A DNA stretch of 64,000 nt from an uncultured Rhodospirillales bacterium. GTDB taxonomy: Bacteria; Pseudomonadota; Alphaproteobacteria; Kiloniellales; Kiloniellaceae. The DNA lies in NCBI GenBank assembly GCA_913060675.1, contig CAJXUS010000015.1, forward strand, positions 1-64,000, written 5' to 3'. Positions 55,419 to 64,000 of the stretch are shown in pieces; position 1 is the first letter of the stretch, and every line of letters begins with the position of its first letter. The notes under the pieces are model-generated. The model was not told where the DNA came from and did no database searches. It saw nothing but the letters and a program-made list of their open reading frames with translations. Both the position numbers and the translations under genes were made by a program.

Positions 55419-56327
55419 ATGTCAGACGCACCCAAAAAAGCTGTCACCAAATTTCCAGCGCCGTCACAGGGGGAGCTTACTGCTGATATGAAGCAATATT
55501 TTGACGACAATGGTGTGCTGGTTTTGGAAGACTTTGTCTCCAAAGAAGCTTGCCAAAAACTCATGACACAGGCTGGATCTATCGTTGAAGCTTTTGATCC
55601 CAATGAATTCCGGGCGGTATTTTCGACCACGAATAAAAGCCATGAGGGCAATGACTACTTCGAAGAATCCGGTGATAAGATCCGTTGTTTTTTTGAAGAA
55701 GATGCCTTTGATGACCAAGGCAATTTGAAACAGGAAAAAGCGCTATCTATTAACAAGATCGGCCATGCTCAACACGATCTTGACCCGGTTTTCTCAGCGT
55801 TTTCCCGCAATCCTAATTTGGCACGGGTTGCCAAGGATCTTGGCATGGCTCAGCCCCTTCTCAGCCAGTCTATGTATATCTTCAAGCAACCGCGCATCGG
55901 TGGGGAGGTCATTTGCCATCAGGACACCACCTTCCTCTATACCGAGCCGCATTCGTGCATCGGCATGTGGTTTGCCATGGAAGACGCCACCTTGGAGAAT
56001 GGATGCATGTGGGGGCTACCTGGACATCACAAAGCGCCACTAAAAAAACGTCACTACCGTAACGAAGCCGGGAAACTGATCACAGAAAAGCTTGATAATA
56101 GCCCCTGGCCCGAAGAAGACCGTGTACCGCTTGAAGTCAAACAGGGCTCATTGATTGTCCTACACGGCCAACTCCCCCATCTCAGCGGCCCAAATACTTC
56201 AGACAAATCCCGCCAGGCTTATACCCTCCACCTGATCGACGGTGCCTGTGAATATCCAGGCACCAATTGGCTATATCGTAGTCCAGATATGCCTTTTAGA
56301 GGTTTTGAGACGGACAATGCGTCCTGA
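55419..56327 (+). CDS. Phytanoyl-CoA dioxygenase (PhyH) family protein
   Basis: A 302-residue Fe(II)/2-oxoglutarate-dependent oxygenase. The iron ligands are visible: His167-Gln-Asp169 in CHQDTTFLY and the distal His near 248 in LPHLSGPN. An Arg about 10 residues later (K-S-R-Q-A-Y) should bind 2-oxoglutarate. The length and the G-M-W-F-A-M-E-D-A-T segment resemble the eukaryote-like PhyH/PHYHD1 subfamily. The substrate is unknown. AGGA lies 10 bases before the ATG. The stop overlaps the next gene's start by 11 bases. Confidence 0.88.
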   Translation: MSDAPKKAVTKFPAPSQGELTADMKQYFDDNGVLVLEDFVSKEACQKLMTQAGSIVEAFDPNEFRAVFSTTNKSHEGNDYFEESGDKIRCFFEEDAFDDQGNLKQEKALSINKIGHAQHDLDPVFSAFSRNPNLARVAKDLGMAQPLLSQSMYIFKQPRIGGEVICHQDTTFLYTEPHSCIGMWFAMEDATLENGCMWGLPGHHKAPLKKRHYRNEAGKLITEKLDNSPWPEEDRVPLEVKQGSLIVLHGQLPHLSGPNTSDKSRQAYTLHLIDGACEYPGTNWLYRSPDMPFRGFETDNAS

Positions 56328-56841
56328 TTACAATCAAGTTCTCGATGATCTCAGGCTGTCATCCGTTCTTTCAGAGCATGAATACGCCGTCATCGGCACA
56401 CCACCTTTGATGATTGATGTCGATAACAGTGATATCGATATTGCCTGCTTTGCTAATGAACCAGATGAGATCGCCAAATGTTTGCGAAATAACTATGGTC
56501 ACCTAGAGCATTTCATTGAAAAAAATCATCCCTCGACTTTGCTCCAAACCCAGGTTGTTTCTTTTGAAACACAAGGGTGGCAGGTAGAGTTTTTCATCCA
56601 AAACCAACCGTTGGACCAACAAAATGGCGTTCAGCACTTTCTCATAGAAAAGCGCTTACTCAACCTCTTTGGCCCTTCATTAAAACAATCCGTTATCGGG
56701 CTTAAAAAACAAGGCACCAAAACAGAACCCGCCTTTGCCAAACTCCTGGGGGTGGTCGGAGATCCGTATATCAACCTACTGAAGTTAGATGCCTTTTCTG
56801 ATAATCAACTATGTTTTATTTACCTTACTCCAGAAAAATAA
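56317..56841 (+). CDS. DUF4269 protein (nucleotidyltransferase-like)
   Basis: A 174-residue protein of the DUF4269 family. The core reads V-I-G-T-P-P-L-M-I-D-V-D-N-S-D-I-D-I-A-C, with the family's S-D-I-D acidic motif, which resembles the metal site of nucleotidyltransferase-fold enzymes. A long internal region (FETQGWQVEFFI) and G-L-K-K-Q-G-x-K-T-E-P-A-F match the family. The start ATG at 56317 lies within the end of the PhyH gene, so the two are coupled. An upstream in-frame ATG at 56242 would give an 85-base overlap and is unlikely. Function unknown. Confidence 0.8.
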   Translation: MRPDYNQVLDDLRLSSVLSEHEYAVIGTPPLMIDVDNSDIDIACFANEPDEIAKCLRNNYGHLEHFIEKNHPSTLLQTQVVSFETQGWQVEFFIQNQPLDQQNGVQHFLIEKRLLNLFGPSLKQSVIGLKKQGTKTEPAFAKLLGVVGDPYINLLKLDAFSDNQLCFIYLTPEK

Positions 56842-56951
56842 TTCAAACCTAGCTGTTGTCCAAGACGGCCAACCAACGCTATGATCCCGTGAATTTATTT
56901 TATATCTAACCAGCTTTACGTGTTTCCTTTGGGCTGGTTTGAGGGGGTCTT

Positions 56952-59753
56952 TTGGACGAAGTTTTGTTGGTATTACTCGGTCTTGCCGTGATTTTCGGGG
57001 GTCCAATCCTCGCCTGTGTGGCTTTAACCAAAATAGGGGGTCTGCGCCGAGAAATCACCTCTCTTAAACACGCCTTAAGCAAACTAGAACAGACCGAAGC
57101 TCCCTTAGTAACGAGCCAACCACTGCAAAGCCAGCAACCGACAAAGACCCAAACCCCACAAGCTGAAGTCAAAGCTGAGCCTACAGAAATTCCGGTTCCG
57201 ACAAAACCCTCTCAAGAATCTCCTGCCCAAGAACACCAGCTGGATAGCACCTCAAAAGTTGAAGCGGGCCCATCTGGAACTGAAGATATCGCAGCTTCGG
57301 TGGCTCCTCCTGTAAGTGATGCAGCCCAAAGTAAAGAGAGCCCCTGGAAATCCTTTGAGGAAGCCTTTACCCGGCAATGGCTGGTATGGCTTGGCAGTCT
57401 GACCGTGATGATTGGCGGCGTTTTCCTGATCAAATATTCCATTGAAAACGACCTGCTTTCTCCAGGGTTTAGAATTACAATGGGCGTCCTTTTCGGCATC
57501 AGTTTAATGGTCGGTGGCGAATGGTTACGCCGTCGCCCGATTGAACTCGCCATCGCCGCCCTTAAACCCAACCATGTCCCTCCAGCACTGACCGCTGCGG
57601 GTCTTGCAATTACCTACGGCAGTATTTATTCGGCATATGGCTTCTATGACCTTATCCCGCCGCTGCTGGCTTTTATCCTGCTGACCCTTGTCGCGATTGT
57701 AGGGTTAGGCCTATCTCTGCTACAGGGACCTTTAATCGCGGCTATGGGCATGGCCGGGGCTTTTGTTATTCCTCTACTGGTCAGTACCGGGAACTCATCG
57801 GCCTGGACCCTCTTTAGCTATCTGACCTTTATCACCGCTTCTGCCTTAGCGGTGGTCCGCTATCAGAACTGGTGGTGGTTGGGCTGGATGTCTCTTGCTG
57901 GCTCTCTGTTTTGGCAAATCGCTTGGTTTAGCGCGATGTGGGAAAGCTCCGACGTATATCCGCTCGCGTTACACCAAATCTTGATCATCGGCCTCTTTAT
58001 TGCTCCTCGGTACGAAGAGTTTCTCAAATCAAGTATCAACTTAAAGCACCCCTTCGACTTAGGATCACTATCCCCTGAGAAAGTTCTCGGGTTAAGTGCC
58101 ATGCTTAGCGTTTTTGTTTTGCAGTTGATCTTACTTTCATCTGACAACTTCTCGACGCCTTCACTGATCTTTTTCTTCCTCATAGCCGGGGGCTTCGTTT
58201 ACGCCACCTTTAAATTAAGTCACTGTGAAGCCCTTTTGGTGCCTCTGGCTGTCGTTGCGCTCTATATCGTAGCCAGATACCCCTTCCCAGGATCAATCGA
58301 GCTCCCTGAAACTTTTTATGTCTCTGGAACAGAAGCCGGAACTCTGATCAATCCTATTATCCCGCCGGAACTTAATTTCTACCTTTTGCTCTCATCCTTC
58401 ATAGCAATAATTGCTGCCGGGGTTGGTTTCCGGGGATTAACAAAGATTAAAACGCCTGCCTATTTAGCGGCACTCTCAGTCACTGTTCCTTTTGTTATTC
58501 TTTTATTTGTCTATTTACGTGTCAGCGCCCTCGGCTCTGATCTCGGCTGGAGCTTTATCTCACTCATCCTCGCTGGGCTTGCCTTTATGGCGGCAAAAAC
58601 TCTCTTGCCAAAACGCGCAGATCCAGGCATGGAAGCAGCTCTCGGGGTGTATGCTCTGGCTGTCCTTGCGGCTTTGGGCCTCTCCTTTGCCATCGCTTTT
58701 GAAAAGAGCGGTCTCACCATAGCTTTGGCCCTGCTTTTACCTTCTGCAGGTTGGGTTTCTTCTCAAATTCGCATTCCCTTTATCAGACCAAGTGCCATAT
58801 TTATCGCCGTTATCGTTGCCATCAGGCTCACGGCTTTAAATCATTTTGATCCCTTAGTTCCTCAGGCAGACGTCGATGCGGTCTGGTTACTCTATAGCTT
58901 TGGCATCCCTGCTCTCGCCTTTGCAGTGGCAGCGTATTATTTTGTCCGGGAAAAAGACGATCAGCTTATTACCATCTTGGAATCAGGGGCAATTGCTATC
59001 GGGGTTGCCTTGGTCAGTTTGGAGATCCGGTACTTTGTAAATGGTAACGATCTCTACGCCCAGCACTACAGCCTATTGGAACAGAGCCTTCAGTCTCTCT
59101 CATGGTTAATCACAGGAACATTTCTTTATTATCGCAACCGGATTACACCGCGCGTCTTTAGTGACTGGGGGTCAAAAATCCTTCTCTGTGTCGCTGCACT
59201 TCAAGTCCTGCTCGGACAATGTCTTGCATACAACCCCGCCTTTACCAACGAGTTCGTTGGTAATTGGCCCCTGTTTAACCTGTTATCCCTAGCATATTTA
59301 CTCCCTGGTTTGATCGCCGTATTGATCTACCGCGAAGCCCGCAATCAAAAGCACCTTTTCCTCATGCCCTGGCTTGGTGGGATAGCTCTTGTCTTGGTCT
59401 TTCTGGATATCACCCTAGAAGTTCGCAGAGCTTTCCATCCAGAAGCCATGGCATCAGGTGATATTCTCAACGCCGAAGGCTACAGCTATTCCGCTGCGTG
59501 GTTGATCTATGCAGGGCTATTGCTCACCGTTGGTATCTTCCGAGATATTTCTAAAGTCCGCCACGCCTCACTTGGCCTCGTACTGCTCGTCACCAGCAAA
59601 GTCTTCTTGTGGGATATGGCAGCACTAAGCGGTCTTTACCGCGTGGCATCGTTCATCGGCCTTGGACTGTGCCTGATCGGGGTCGGCTTTCTCTACCAGC
59701 GCTTTGTCTATCCGATTGGAACCGCACCAACTGAAAAGACAGAGGCAAACTGA
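56952..59753 (+). CDS. Large DUF2339 membrane protein
   Basis: A 933-residue polytopic membrane protein of the DUF2339 family. An N-terminal anchor (residues 2-24) is followed by a coiled/charged stretch (28-45), a Pro/Gln/Glu-rich linker (to about 130), the conserved SFEEAFTRQWLVWLGSLTVMIGGVF region near 137-160, and then about two dozen transmembrane helices to the C-terminus. The role is unknown. The start is TTG at 56952, supported by a GAGGGGG ribosome site five bases before. It ends at a bidirectional terminator facing typA. Confidence 0.85.
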   Translation: MDEVLLVLLGLAVIFGGPILACVALTKIGGLRREITSLKHALSKLEQTEAPLVTSQPLQSQQPTKTQTPQAEVKAEPTEIPVPTKPSQESPAQEHQLDSTSKVEAGPSGTEDIAASVAPPVSDAAQSKESPWKSFEEAFTRQWLVWLGSLTVMIGGVFLIKYSIENDLLSPGFRITMGVLFGISLMVGGEWLRRRPIELAIAALKPNHVPPALTAAGLAITYGSIYSAYGFYDLIPPLLAFILLTLVAIVGLGLSLLQGPLIAAMGMAGAFVIPLLVSTGNSSAWTLFSYLTFITASALAVVRYQNWWWLGWMSLAGSLFWQIAWFSAMWESSDVYPLALHQILIIGLFIAPRYEEFLKSSINLKHPFDLGSLSPEKVLGLSAMLSVFVLQLILLSSDNFSTPSLIFFFLIAGGFVYATFKLSHCEALLVPLAVVALYIVARYPFPGSIELPETFYVSGTEAGTLINPIIPPELNFYLLLSSFIAIIAAGVGFRGLTKIKTPAYLAALSVTVPFVILLFVYLRVSALGSDLGWSFISLILAGLAFMAAKTLLPKRADPGMEAALGVYALAVLAALGLSFAIAFEKSGLTIALALLLPSAGWVSSQIRIPFIRPSAIFIAVIVAIRLTALNHFDPLVPQADVDAVWLLYSFGIPALAFAVAAYYFVREKDDQLITILESGAIAIGVALVSLEIRYFVNGNDLYAQHYSLLEQSLQSLSWLITGTFLYYRNRITPRVFSDWGSKILLCVAALQVLLGQCLAYNPAFTNEFVGNWPLFNLLSLAYLLPGLIAVLIYREARNQKHLFLMPWLGGIALVLVFLDITLEVRRAFHPEAMASGDILNAEGYSYSAAWLIYAGLLLTVGIFRDISKVRHASLGLVLLVTSKVFLWDMAALSGLYRVASFIGLGLCLIGVGFLYQRFVYPIGTAPTEKTEAN

Positions 59754-59782
59754 TTTAGTGCCTTAGATGGCACCAGACATAG

Positions 59783-59813
59783 AAAGAGGGCTGCCCGAGA
59801 GCAGCCCTCTTTC
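59783..59813. terminator. Bidirectional rho-independent terminator
   Basis: AAAGAGGGCTGC and GCAGCCCTCTTT arms form a perfect stem with a six-base loop. A and T runs on both sides let it serve both the DUF2339 gene (plus) and typA (minus). Confidence 0.92.
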
Positions 59814-59840
59814 TTATTCATGGTTTAGCCTAAATAGGGC

Positions 59841-61670
59841 TTAACCGATAACTTCTTTCGCACGTGAAAAACGCTTGCGCTCATGAGAGACGAGATAGCG
59901 TTTACGTAGACGAATAGATTTTGGTGTTACTTCAACCAGCTCATCATCTTGAATATAAGCAAGAGACTGTTCGAGTGAACGAATACGTGGTGGTGTAAGC
60001 TTGATGGCATCATCTTTACCAGAAGCACGAACGTTTGTAAGCTGCTTGGCTTTTAGCGGATTGATTTCAAGATCATTACTACGGGTGTGCTCACCAACGA
60101 CCATGCCTTCGTAAAGCGCATCACCAGGATGTACAAACATAAGGCCACGATCTTCTAGGTTCCACAAAGCATAAGCAGAAGCTGAACCTGTACCGTTAGA
60201 GATCAGAACGCCCTGACGACGACCCTGAATGGCTCCACGGTATGGACCAAAGCTATGGAACAAACGGTTCATAATACCTGTACCACGTGTATCCGTTAGG
60301 AATTCACCGTGATAACCGATCAAGCCACGTGATGGAGAAAGGAAAGTAATGCGGGTCTTACCTACACCAGATGGGCGCATGTCGGTAAGTTCAGCTTTAC
60401 GTTCGGCCATTTTTTCGACCACTACGCCTGAATGTTCTTCATCAACGTCGATAACAACTTCTTCCATTGGCTCCATAGTGGTGCCGGACTCATCTTTGTG
60501 CATAAGAACACGCGGACGAGAAATGGAAAGTTCAAAGCCTTCACGGCGCATATTTTCGATCAAAACACCGAGCTGAAGTTCGCCACGACCAGCTACTTCG
60601 AAACCATCTTTCGATTCATTTTCCGTAATACGGATAGCAACGTTGCCTTCTGCTTCACGATTAAGACGATCGCGGATCATACGGCTGGTAACTTTGTCGC
60701 CTTCGCGGCCGGCCAATGGCGAATCGTTAACTGTGAAAGTCATCGCGAGTGTCGGAGGATCAATTGGCTGTGCTTCAATGCCGACTTCAACAGACATATC
60801 ACAAATTGTATCTGCAACAGTCGCATCCGGAATACCAGCAATCGCCACGATATCACCCGCACGGGCTTCGGTAACAGGAACACGCTTTAGACCTTCAAAA
60901 GCCAACAGCTTGGACAAGCGACAATTAGGAATCGTTTTGCCATCAGCAGTGATAACTTTCACTGGCATGTTCACTTTAGCAATACCAGAGTGGATACGAC
61001 CGGTCAGGATACGACCAAGGAAGTTGTCCGCTTCAAGTGTGGTTGCCAACATGGAGAAAGGTGCATCAACTTCTTCAGTTGGAGCAGGTAGAACATCAAT
61101 CATCAACTTGAAGAGTGTTTCCATGTTCTCATGTGGGTCTTCAAGGTTCGTAATTGCCCAACCTTGTTTTGCAGAAGCATATAGAACCGGGAAATCAAGC
61201 TGATCTTCAGTCGCATCAAGGTTCACAAGCATATCAAAAACTTGGTCAACAACCCAATCAGGACGCGCGTCAGCTTTATCAGCTTTGTTGATAACAACAA
61301 TTGGCTTCAGGCCACAGGCAAGGGCTTTAGATGTCACAAACTTGGTCTGTGGCATTGGGCCTTCTGCAGCATCAACCAACAGAACAACACCATCAACCAT
61401 GGAAAGAATACGTTCAACTTCACCACCGAAATCGGCGTGACCCGGTGTATCAACGATATTGATCCGAGTATCTTGCCAAGTAACCGATGTACACTTGGCA
61501 AGGATGGTAATGCCACGTTCTTTTTCAAGATCGTTGCTATCCATCGCACGTTCATTGACCTTTTGGTGGTCACTAAATGTACCGGACTGTTTTAGTAGTT
61601 CGTCCACCAAAGTGGTTTTACCGTGATCGACGTGCGCGATAATCGCCACGTTACGAAGCGCTGTGCTCAT
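59841..61670 (-). CDS. typA: Ribosome-associated GTPase TypA/BipA
   Basis: A 609-residue translational GTPase of the EF-G family. It has G1 AHVDHGKTT at residues 11-19, G2 in the R-G-I-T-I region, G3 [12 protein letters not shown] near 72 and G4 [10 protein letters not shown] near 128, followed by the EF-G-like domains II, III and V and the TypA-specific C-terminal domain. TypA helps large-subunit assembly and growth at low temperature. The length and motifs are standard. It is a single gene with the PfkB kinase gene upstream. Confidence 0.96.
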   Translation of the reverse strand: MSTALRNVAIIAHVDHGKTTLVDELLKQSGTFSDHQKVNERAMDSNDLEKERGITILAKCTSVTWQDTRINIVDTPGHADFGGEVERILSMVDGVVLLVDAAEGPMPQTKFVTSKALACGLKPIVVINKADKADARPDWVVDQVFDMLVNLDATEDQLDFPVLYASAKQGWAITNLEDPHENMETLFKLMIDVLPAPTEEVDAPFSMLATTLEADNFLGRILTGRIHSGIAKVNMPVKVITADGKTIPNCRLSKLLAFEGLKRVPVTEARAGDIVAIAGIPDATVADTICDMSVEVGIEAQPIDPPTLAMTFTVNDSPLAGREGDKVTSRMIRDRLNREAEGNVAIRITENESKDGFEVAGRGELQLGVLIENMRREGFELSISRPRVLMHKDESGTTMEPMEEVVIDVDEEHSGVVVEKMAERKAELTDMRPSGVGKTRITFLSPSRGLIGYHGEFLTDTRGTGIMNRLFHSFGPYRGAIQGRRQGVLISNGTGSASAYALWNLEDRGLMFVHPGDALYEGMVVGEHTRSNDLEINPLKAKQLTNVRASGKDDAIKLTPPRIRSLEQSLAYIQDDELVEVTPKSIRLRKRYLVSHERKRFSRAKEVIG

Positions 61671-61695
61671 TGCCTTATTCTCTCATGTATTAAGA

Positions 61696-61711
61696 GGGGC
61701 GACTGCGCCCC
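61696..61711 (-). terminator. GC-rich hairpin after the PfkB kinase gene
   Basis: GGGGCG and CGCCCC arms (6 bp) with a four-base loop, between the kinase stop and the typA start. No strong T run follows, so it is only a possible terminator or 5' leader structure of typA. Confidence 0.4.
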
Positions 61712-61833
61712 GCATTATCCTTCAGTCATCCAAAAACGAAATCCTTACGATCTCGTCCTGTTCTATACGCCTGTAACAACTATTCTACATAACCTATAAG
61801 GTCTGTAGCGCAGTCGTGTGACAGTGCGATGAC

Positions 61834-62829
61834 CTACTTAAGTTTTTCCTCTACCAGTTCCGCCAGAGAAGTTTCCGGGCGGGCGCCAAAGTGGGAAATT
61901 ACTTCGGCGGCGGCTATTGAACCGATACGGCCACTGTCATAAAGGTTGTGGCCGTTCGTGTATCCGTAAAGAAATCCTGCTGCATATAGGTCGCCTGCAC
62001 CCGTTGTGTCAACCACCTGTTCTACAGGAACAGCGTCAATAACGTGAACTTCGTCACCAGAACAGACAACAGAACCTTTTTCACTACGTGTAATTGCTGC
62101 AATAGAACAACAGGCTCTGGCCTGTTGTAGCGCTTCGTCAAAGTTATCAACCTCGAAAAGCGCCATAGCCTCTTCTTCATTCGCAAAGAGGATATCTACG
62201 TAATTTTTAACCAAATCCAAAAAAGATTCGCGATGGCGACCAACACAGAAAGAATCTGAAAGCGTTAGTGACACCTGACGGCCGGCAGCCTGCGCGGTTT
62301 TTGAAGCATGGATAAAAGCTTTTTTAGCTTCTTCCGGATCCCAAAGATAACCTTCCATATAGGTTACTTTTGCAGATCGGATCATCTCTTCGTCAATATC
62401 GTCAACCGTCAGGTTAACACATGCGCCGAGATAAGTATTCATAGAACGTTGTGCATCTGGTGTTACAAAGATCAAACAACGGGCTGTGGAAGGGCCTTCT
62501 GTAGCCGGGGCCGTATTAAACTCGACACCACCAGCACGAATGTCATGGCGAAAGATCTGTCCAAATTGGTCATCACGGACTTTACCGAAGTAGCCACCTT
62601 TACCGCCCAAGGACGCGATACCAGCCATAGTGTTGCCTGCGGAACCACCAGAGCGTTCAATTGCTGGCCCCATGATGTCATAAAGAGCATCTGCACGATC
62701 TTGATCGATCAGGTTCATTGCACCTTTGATAATGCCCTGTTCTTCGAGAAGATTATCATCAGCTGTGGCGACGATATCCACAATCGCATTACCAATTCCA
62801 ACAACATCAAGAGTAGCGTTTTCGCTCAT
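61834..62829 (-). CDS. PfkB-family carbohydrate/nucleoside kinase, probably adenosine kinase
   Basis: A 331-residue ribokinase-family protein. It carries the family signature near the N-terminus (G-I-G-N-A-I-V-D-I), GGSAGNTMAGIASLGG near 60, and the C-terminal PfkB signature DTTGAGDLYAAGFLYG near 255-270 with the catalytic Asp. The domain layout and the S-A-G-N-T motif match bacterial adenosine kinases, which are annotated this way in alphaproteobacteria. Fructokinase or another sugar kinase remains possible. GGAA precedes the ATG. Confidence 0.88.
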   Translation of the reverse strand: MSENATLDVVGIGNAIVDIVATADDNLLEEQGIIKGAMNLIDQDRADALYDIMGPAIERSGGSAGNTMAGIASLGGKGGYFGKVRDDQFGQIFRHDIRAGGVEFNTAPATEGPSTARCLIFVTPDAQRSMNTYLGACVNLTVDDIDEEMIRSAKVTYMEGYLWDPEEAKKAFIHASKTAQAAGRQVSLTLSDSFCVGRHRESFLDLVKNYVDILFANEEEAMALFEVDNFDEALQQARACCSIAAITRSEKGSVVCSGDEVHVIDAVPVEQVVDTTGAGDLYAAGFLYGYTNGHNLYDSGRIGSIAAAEVISHFGARPETSLAELVEEKLK

Positions 62830-63139
62830 GCGTGATTTCCGTTTATGACTTCCGGTTTATAAGTCCGGTGTGATTACAGACGTATTACAATTTGCGCGGA
62901 GTATAGCCACTTCCATTTTCTGGGCAAGCACAAAGCCGCAACTCTCCTATGCGCTGGGAACAGTCCTTAGAATCAAGGTAGTTCCAAATAGCCAGACCAC
63001 GTAACCAGAACTGCCTAAGAATTAGAAACACCCTTGCTCGGCGAAGGATTTCAGACCACAGTCACATCAAAAGAGCCTATGTCCAGCTCAAGCACTAAAA
63101 ATTATACTCTTAAACACCAATACCAGGGGTTCTCCGTCT
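62830..63139. other. Intergenic region without a recognised feature
   Basis: The 310 bases between divergent genes should hold both promoters. I see no gene, repeat or riboswitch. Confidence 0.5.
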
Positions 63140-64000
63140 ATGAGCGGCTCTCTTTCCAATGAAGAAAAAAAGACTGTGTCTTCCCTCAACTCTCCTACAC
63201 TGAATTCAGGAGGATCTATCGGGGATACAACCCGACAAGGCATCTTGTTGGCGATCATTGCGATGGCAGCATTTTCTTCTGGAGATGCCGTGGTAAAACA
63301 CGTGGCTCAGACCTATCCATTGCCACAGCTATTATGGATACGGTACTTAATTCTCTCGGTATTGGTCGTCGGAATGGCAATTTACCGCGAGGGCCCCGGA
63401 GGCGTTATCAGAATATCGCGCTCAAATAACTTACCCTTACAAATTTTCCGTTCAATATTTCTCGTTGGCGAAGCTTTTCTCTTCACCCTGAGCTTCAAGC
63501 TTCTTCCCATAGCCGATGTACATGCCATTGTTGCTGTTGCGCCAATATTTGTAACGGCCCTATCTGCTTTATGGCTCAAAGAAAAAGTTGGGCTACGACG
63601 TTGGTCGGCAGTACTTGTTGGTTTCGCTGGCGTAATGATTATACTTCGCCCGGGCTTTGAAGGCTTTAACCAACTGTTATTACTTCCCCTGGCGGCCGCA
63701 ACGGCCTTTGCCTTTTATCAAATTCTCTTAAGAATTAGCAGCCGGTATGATGATGGACAGGTATCTCAGTTTTATACGGGTATCGTGCCTCTTATCGCTG
63801 TTACCTTTTTGGTGCCCTTCTTTTGGATACAGCCTGATTTTTATGGATGGATAGCTCTGATCGCGGGGGGAATTTTTATCAGCCTAGGTCATCTCTTTTT
63901 GATTTTTGCTTTTCAGTACGCCACCCCATCAGCGGTTCAACCGTTCAATTACACACTTCTGGTTTGGGCTACACTGTTTGGCTGGTTGTTTTATAAAGAA
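63140..64000 (+). CDS. EamA/DMT-family transporter, 3' end off the window
   Basis: A drug/metabolite transporter-type inner-membrane protein, at least 287 residues and open at the right edge. A hydrophilic N-terminal stretch of about 33 residues precedes ten expected helices. Two EamA repeats are seen: the first with F-S-S-G-D-A-V-V-K near 47 and a V-x-V-A-P-I-F-V-T-A-L-S-A-L-W segment, the second starting near 180 (A-A-A-T-A-F-A-F-Y-Q). The last residues (W-A-T-L-F-G-W-L-F-Y-K-E) are near the usual end of the second repeat, so little is missing. AGGGG is 10 bases before the ATG. The substrate is unknown. Confidence 0.85.
   Translation, partial: MSGSLSNEEKKTVSSLNSPTLNSGGSIGDTTRQGILLAIIAMAAFSSGDAVVKHVAQTYPLPQLLWIRYLILSVLVVGMAIYREGPGGVIRISRSNNLPLQIFRSIFLVGEAFLFTLSFKLLPIADVHAIVAVAPIFVTALSALWLKEKVGLRRWSAVLVGFAGVMIILRPGFEGFNQLLLLPLAAATAFAFYQILLRISSRYDDGQVSQFYTGIVPLIAVTFLVPFFWIQPDFYGWIALIAGGIFISLGHLFLIFAFQYATPSAVQPFNYTLLVWATLFGWLFYKE

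Noticed and set aside
34-64000. CRISPR arrays, insertion sequences, prophage, tRNA and rRNA genes
   Set aside because: No regularly spaced repeats, transposase frames, phage genes or recognisable RNA genes were seen. A tRNA search program would be the decisive check for tRNAs.

Overview
The window is most likely chromosomal DNA from an alphaproteobacterium of moderate GC content. I place it near the Rhodospirillales/Kiloniellales/Thalassospira-Terasakiella groups by inference, not by computation. Support comes from the glnD-mutS neighbourhood, a MucR/Ros regulator, a Mur-type Fur protein, PstC and PstA with alphaproteobacterial N-terminal extensions, a PAS_5-type protein, the TIGR02186-TauE pair, and a Rhizobium-type GlpSTPQV glycerol ABC transporter. 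I found no rRNA, tRNA, CRISPR, prophage or insertion sequence.

Bases 1-33 are not genomic. They match the Illumina Nextera read-1 transposase adapter, and they run straight into a truncated olsA gene. The left edge is therefore a contig end with untrimmed adapter.

Layout. 34-1191: ornithine-lipid genes olsA (partial) and olsB. 1260-3579: Mur/Fur regulator, MucR regulator, RimI and TsaB. 3959-8973: NodB deacetylase, Bax-like glucosaminidase, NifU-type Fe-S protein, universal stress protein, TIGR02186 protein and TauE exporter. 9312-14674: trpS, amidohydrolase, AraC/GyrI regulator and a PAP2-dual-specificity phosphatase. 14809-19440: hydrolase-methyltransferase fusion (YnbC-like), then a TIGR01777 epimerase, a DUF4166 protein and a GbsR/MarR regulator that share a palindromic operator. 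19600-28002: glycerol regulon on the minus strand (glpR, glpD, glpS, glpT, glpP, glpQ, DUF2160, glpV). 28267-39506: HCCA-isomerase-like protein, murJ, LysE exporter, PAS protein, glnD, mutS and an orphan sensor kinase. 39965-42244: maeB. 42445-50371: the phosphate regulon phoR-pstS-pstC-pstA-pstB-phoU-phoB with a PHO box. 50601-59753: pseudo-protease lipoprotein, dihydrouridine synthase, FAD monooxygenase, AmpG-like permease, PhyH dioxygenase, DUF4269 and DUF2339 proteins. 59841-64000: typA, a PfkB (adenosine) kinase and a truncated EamA transporter.

How it fits together. Three nutrient-responsive blocks stand out: phosphate (pst/pho), glycerol/glycerol-3-phosphate (glp), and phosphorus-free membrane lipid (olsBA). 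Ornithine lipids commonly replace phospholipids under phosphate limitation, but I saw no PHO box before olsB, so that link is biological background only. Most genes are housekeeping. The least understood parts are the divergent YnbC/YnbD-like pair, the GbsR-controlled DUF4166-epimerase operon, and the lipoprotein built on a degenerate trypsin fold.
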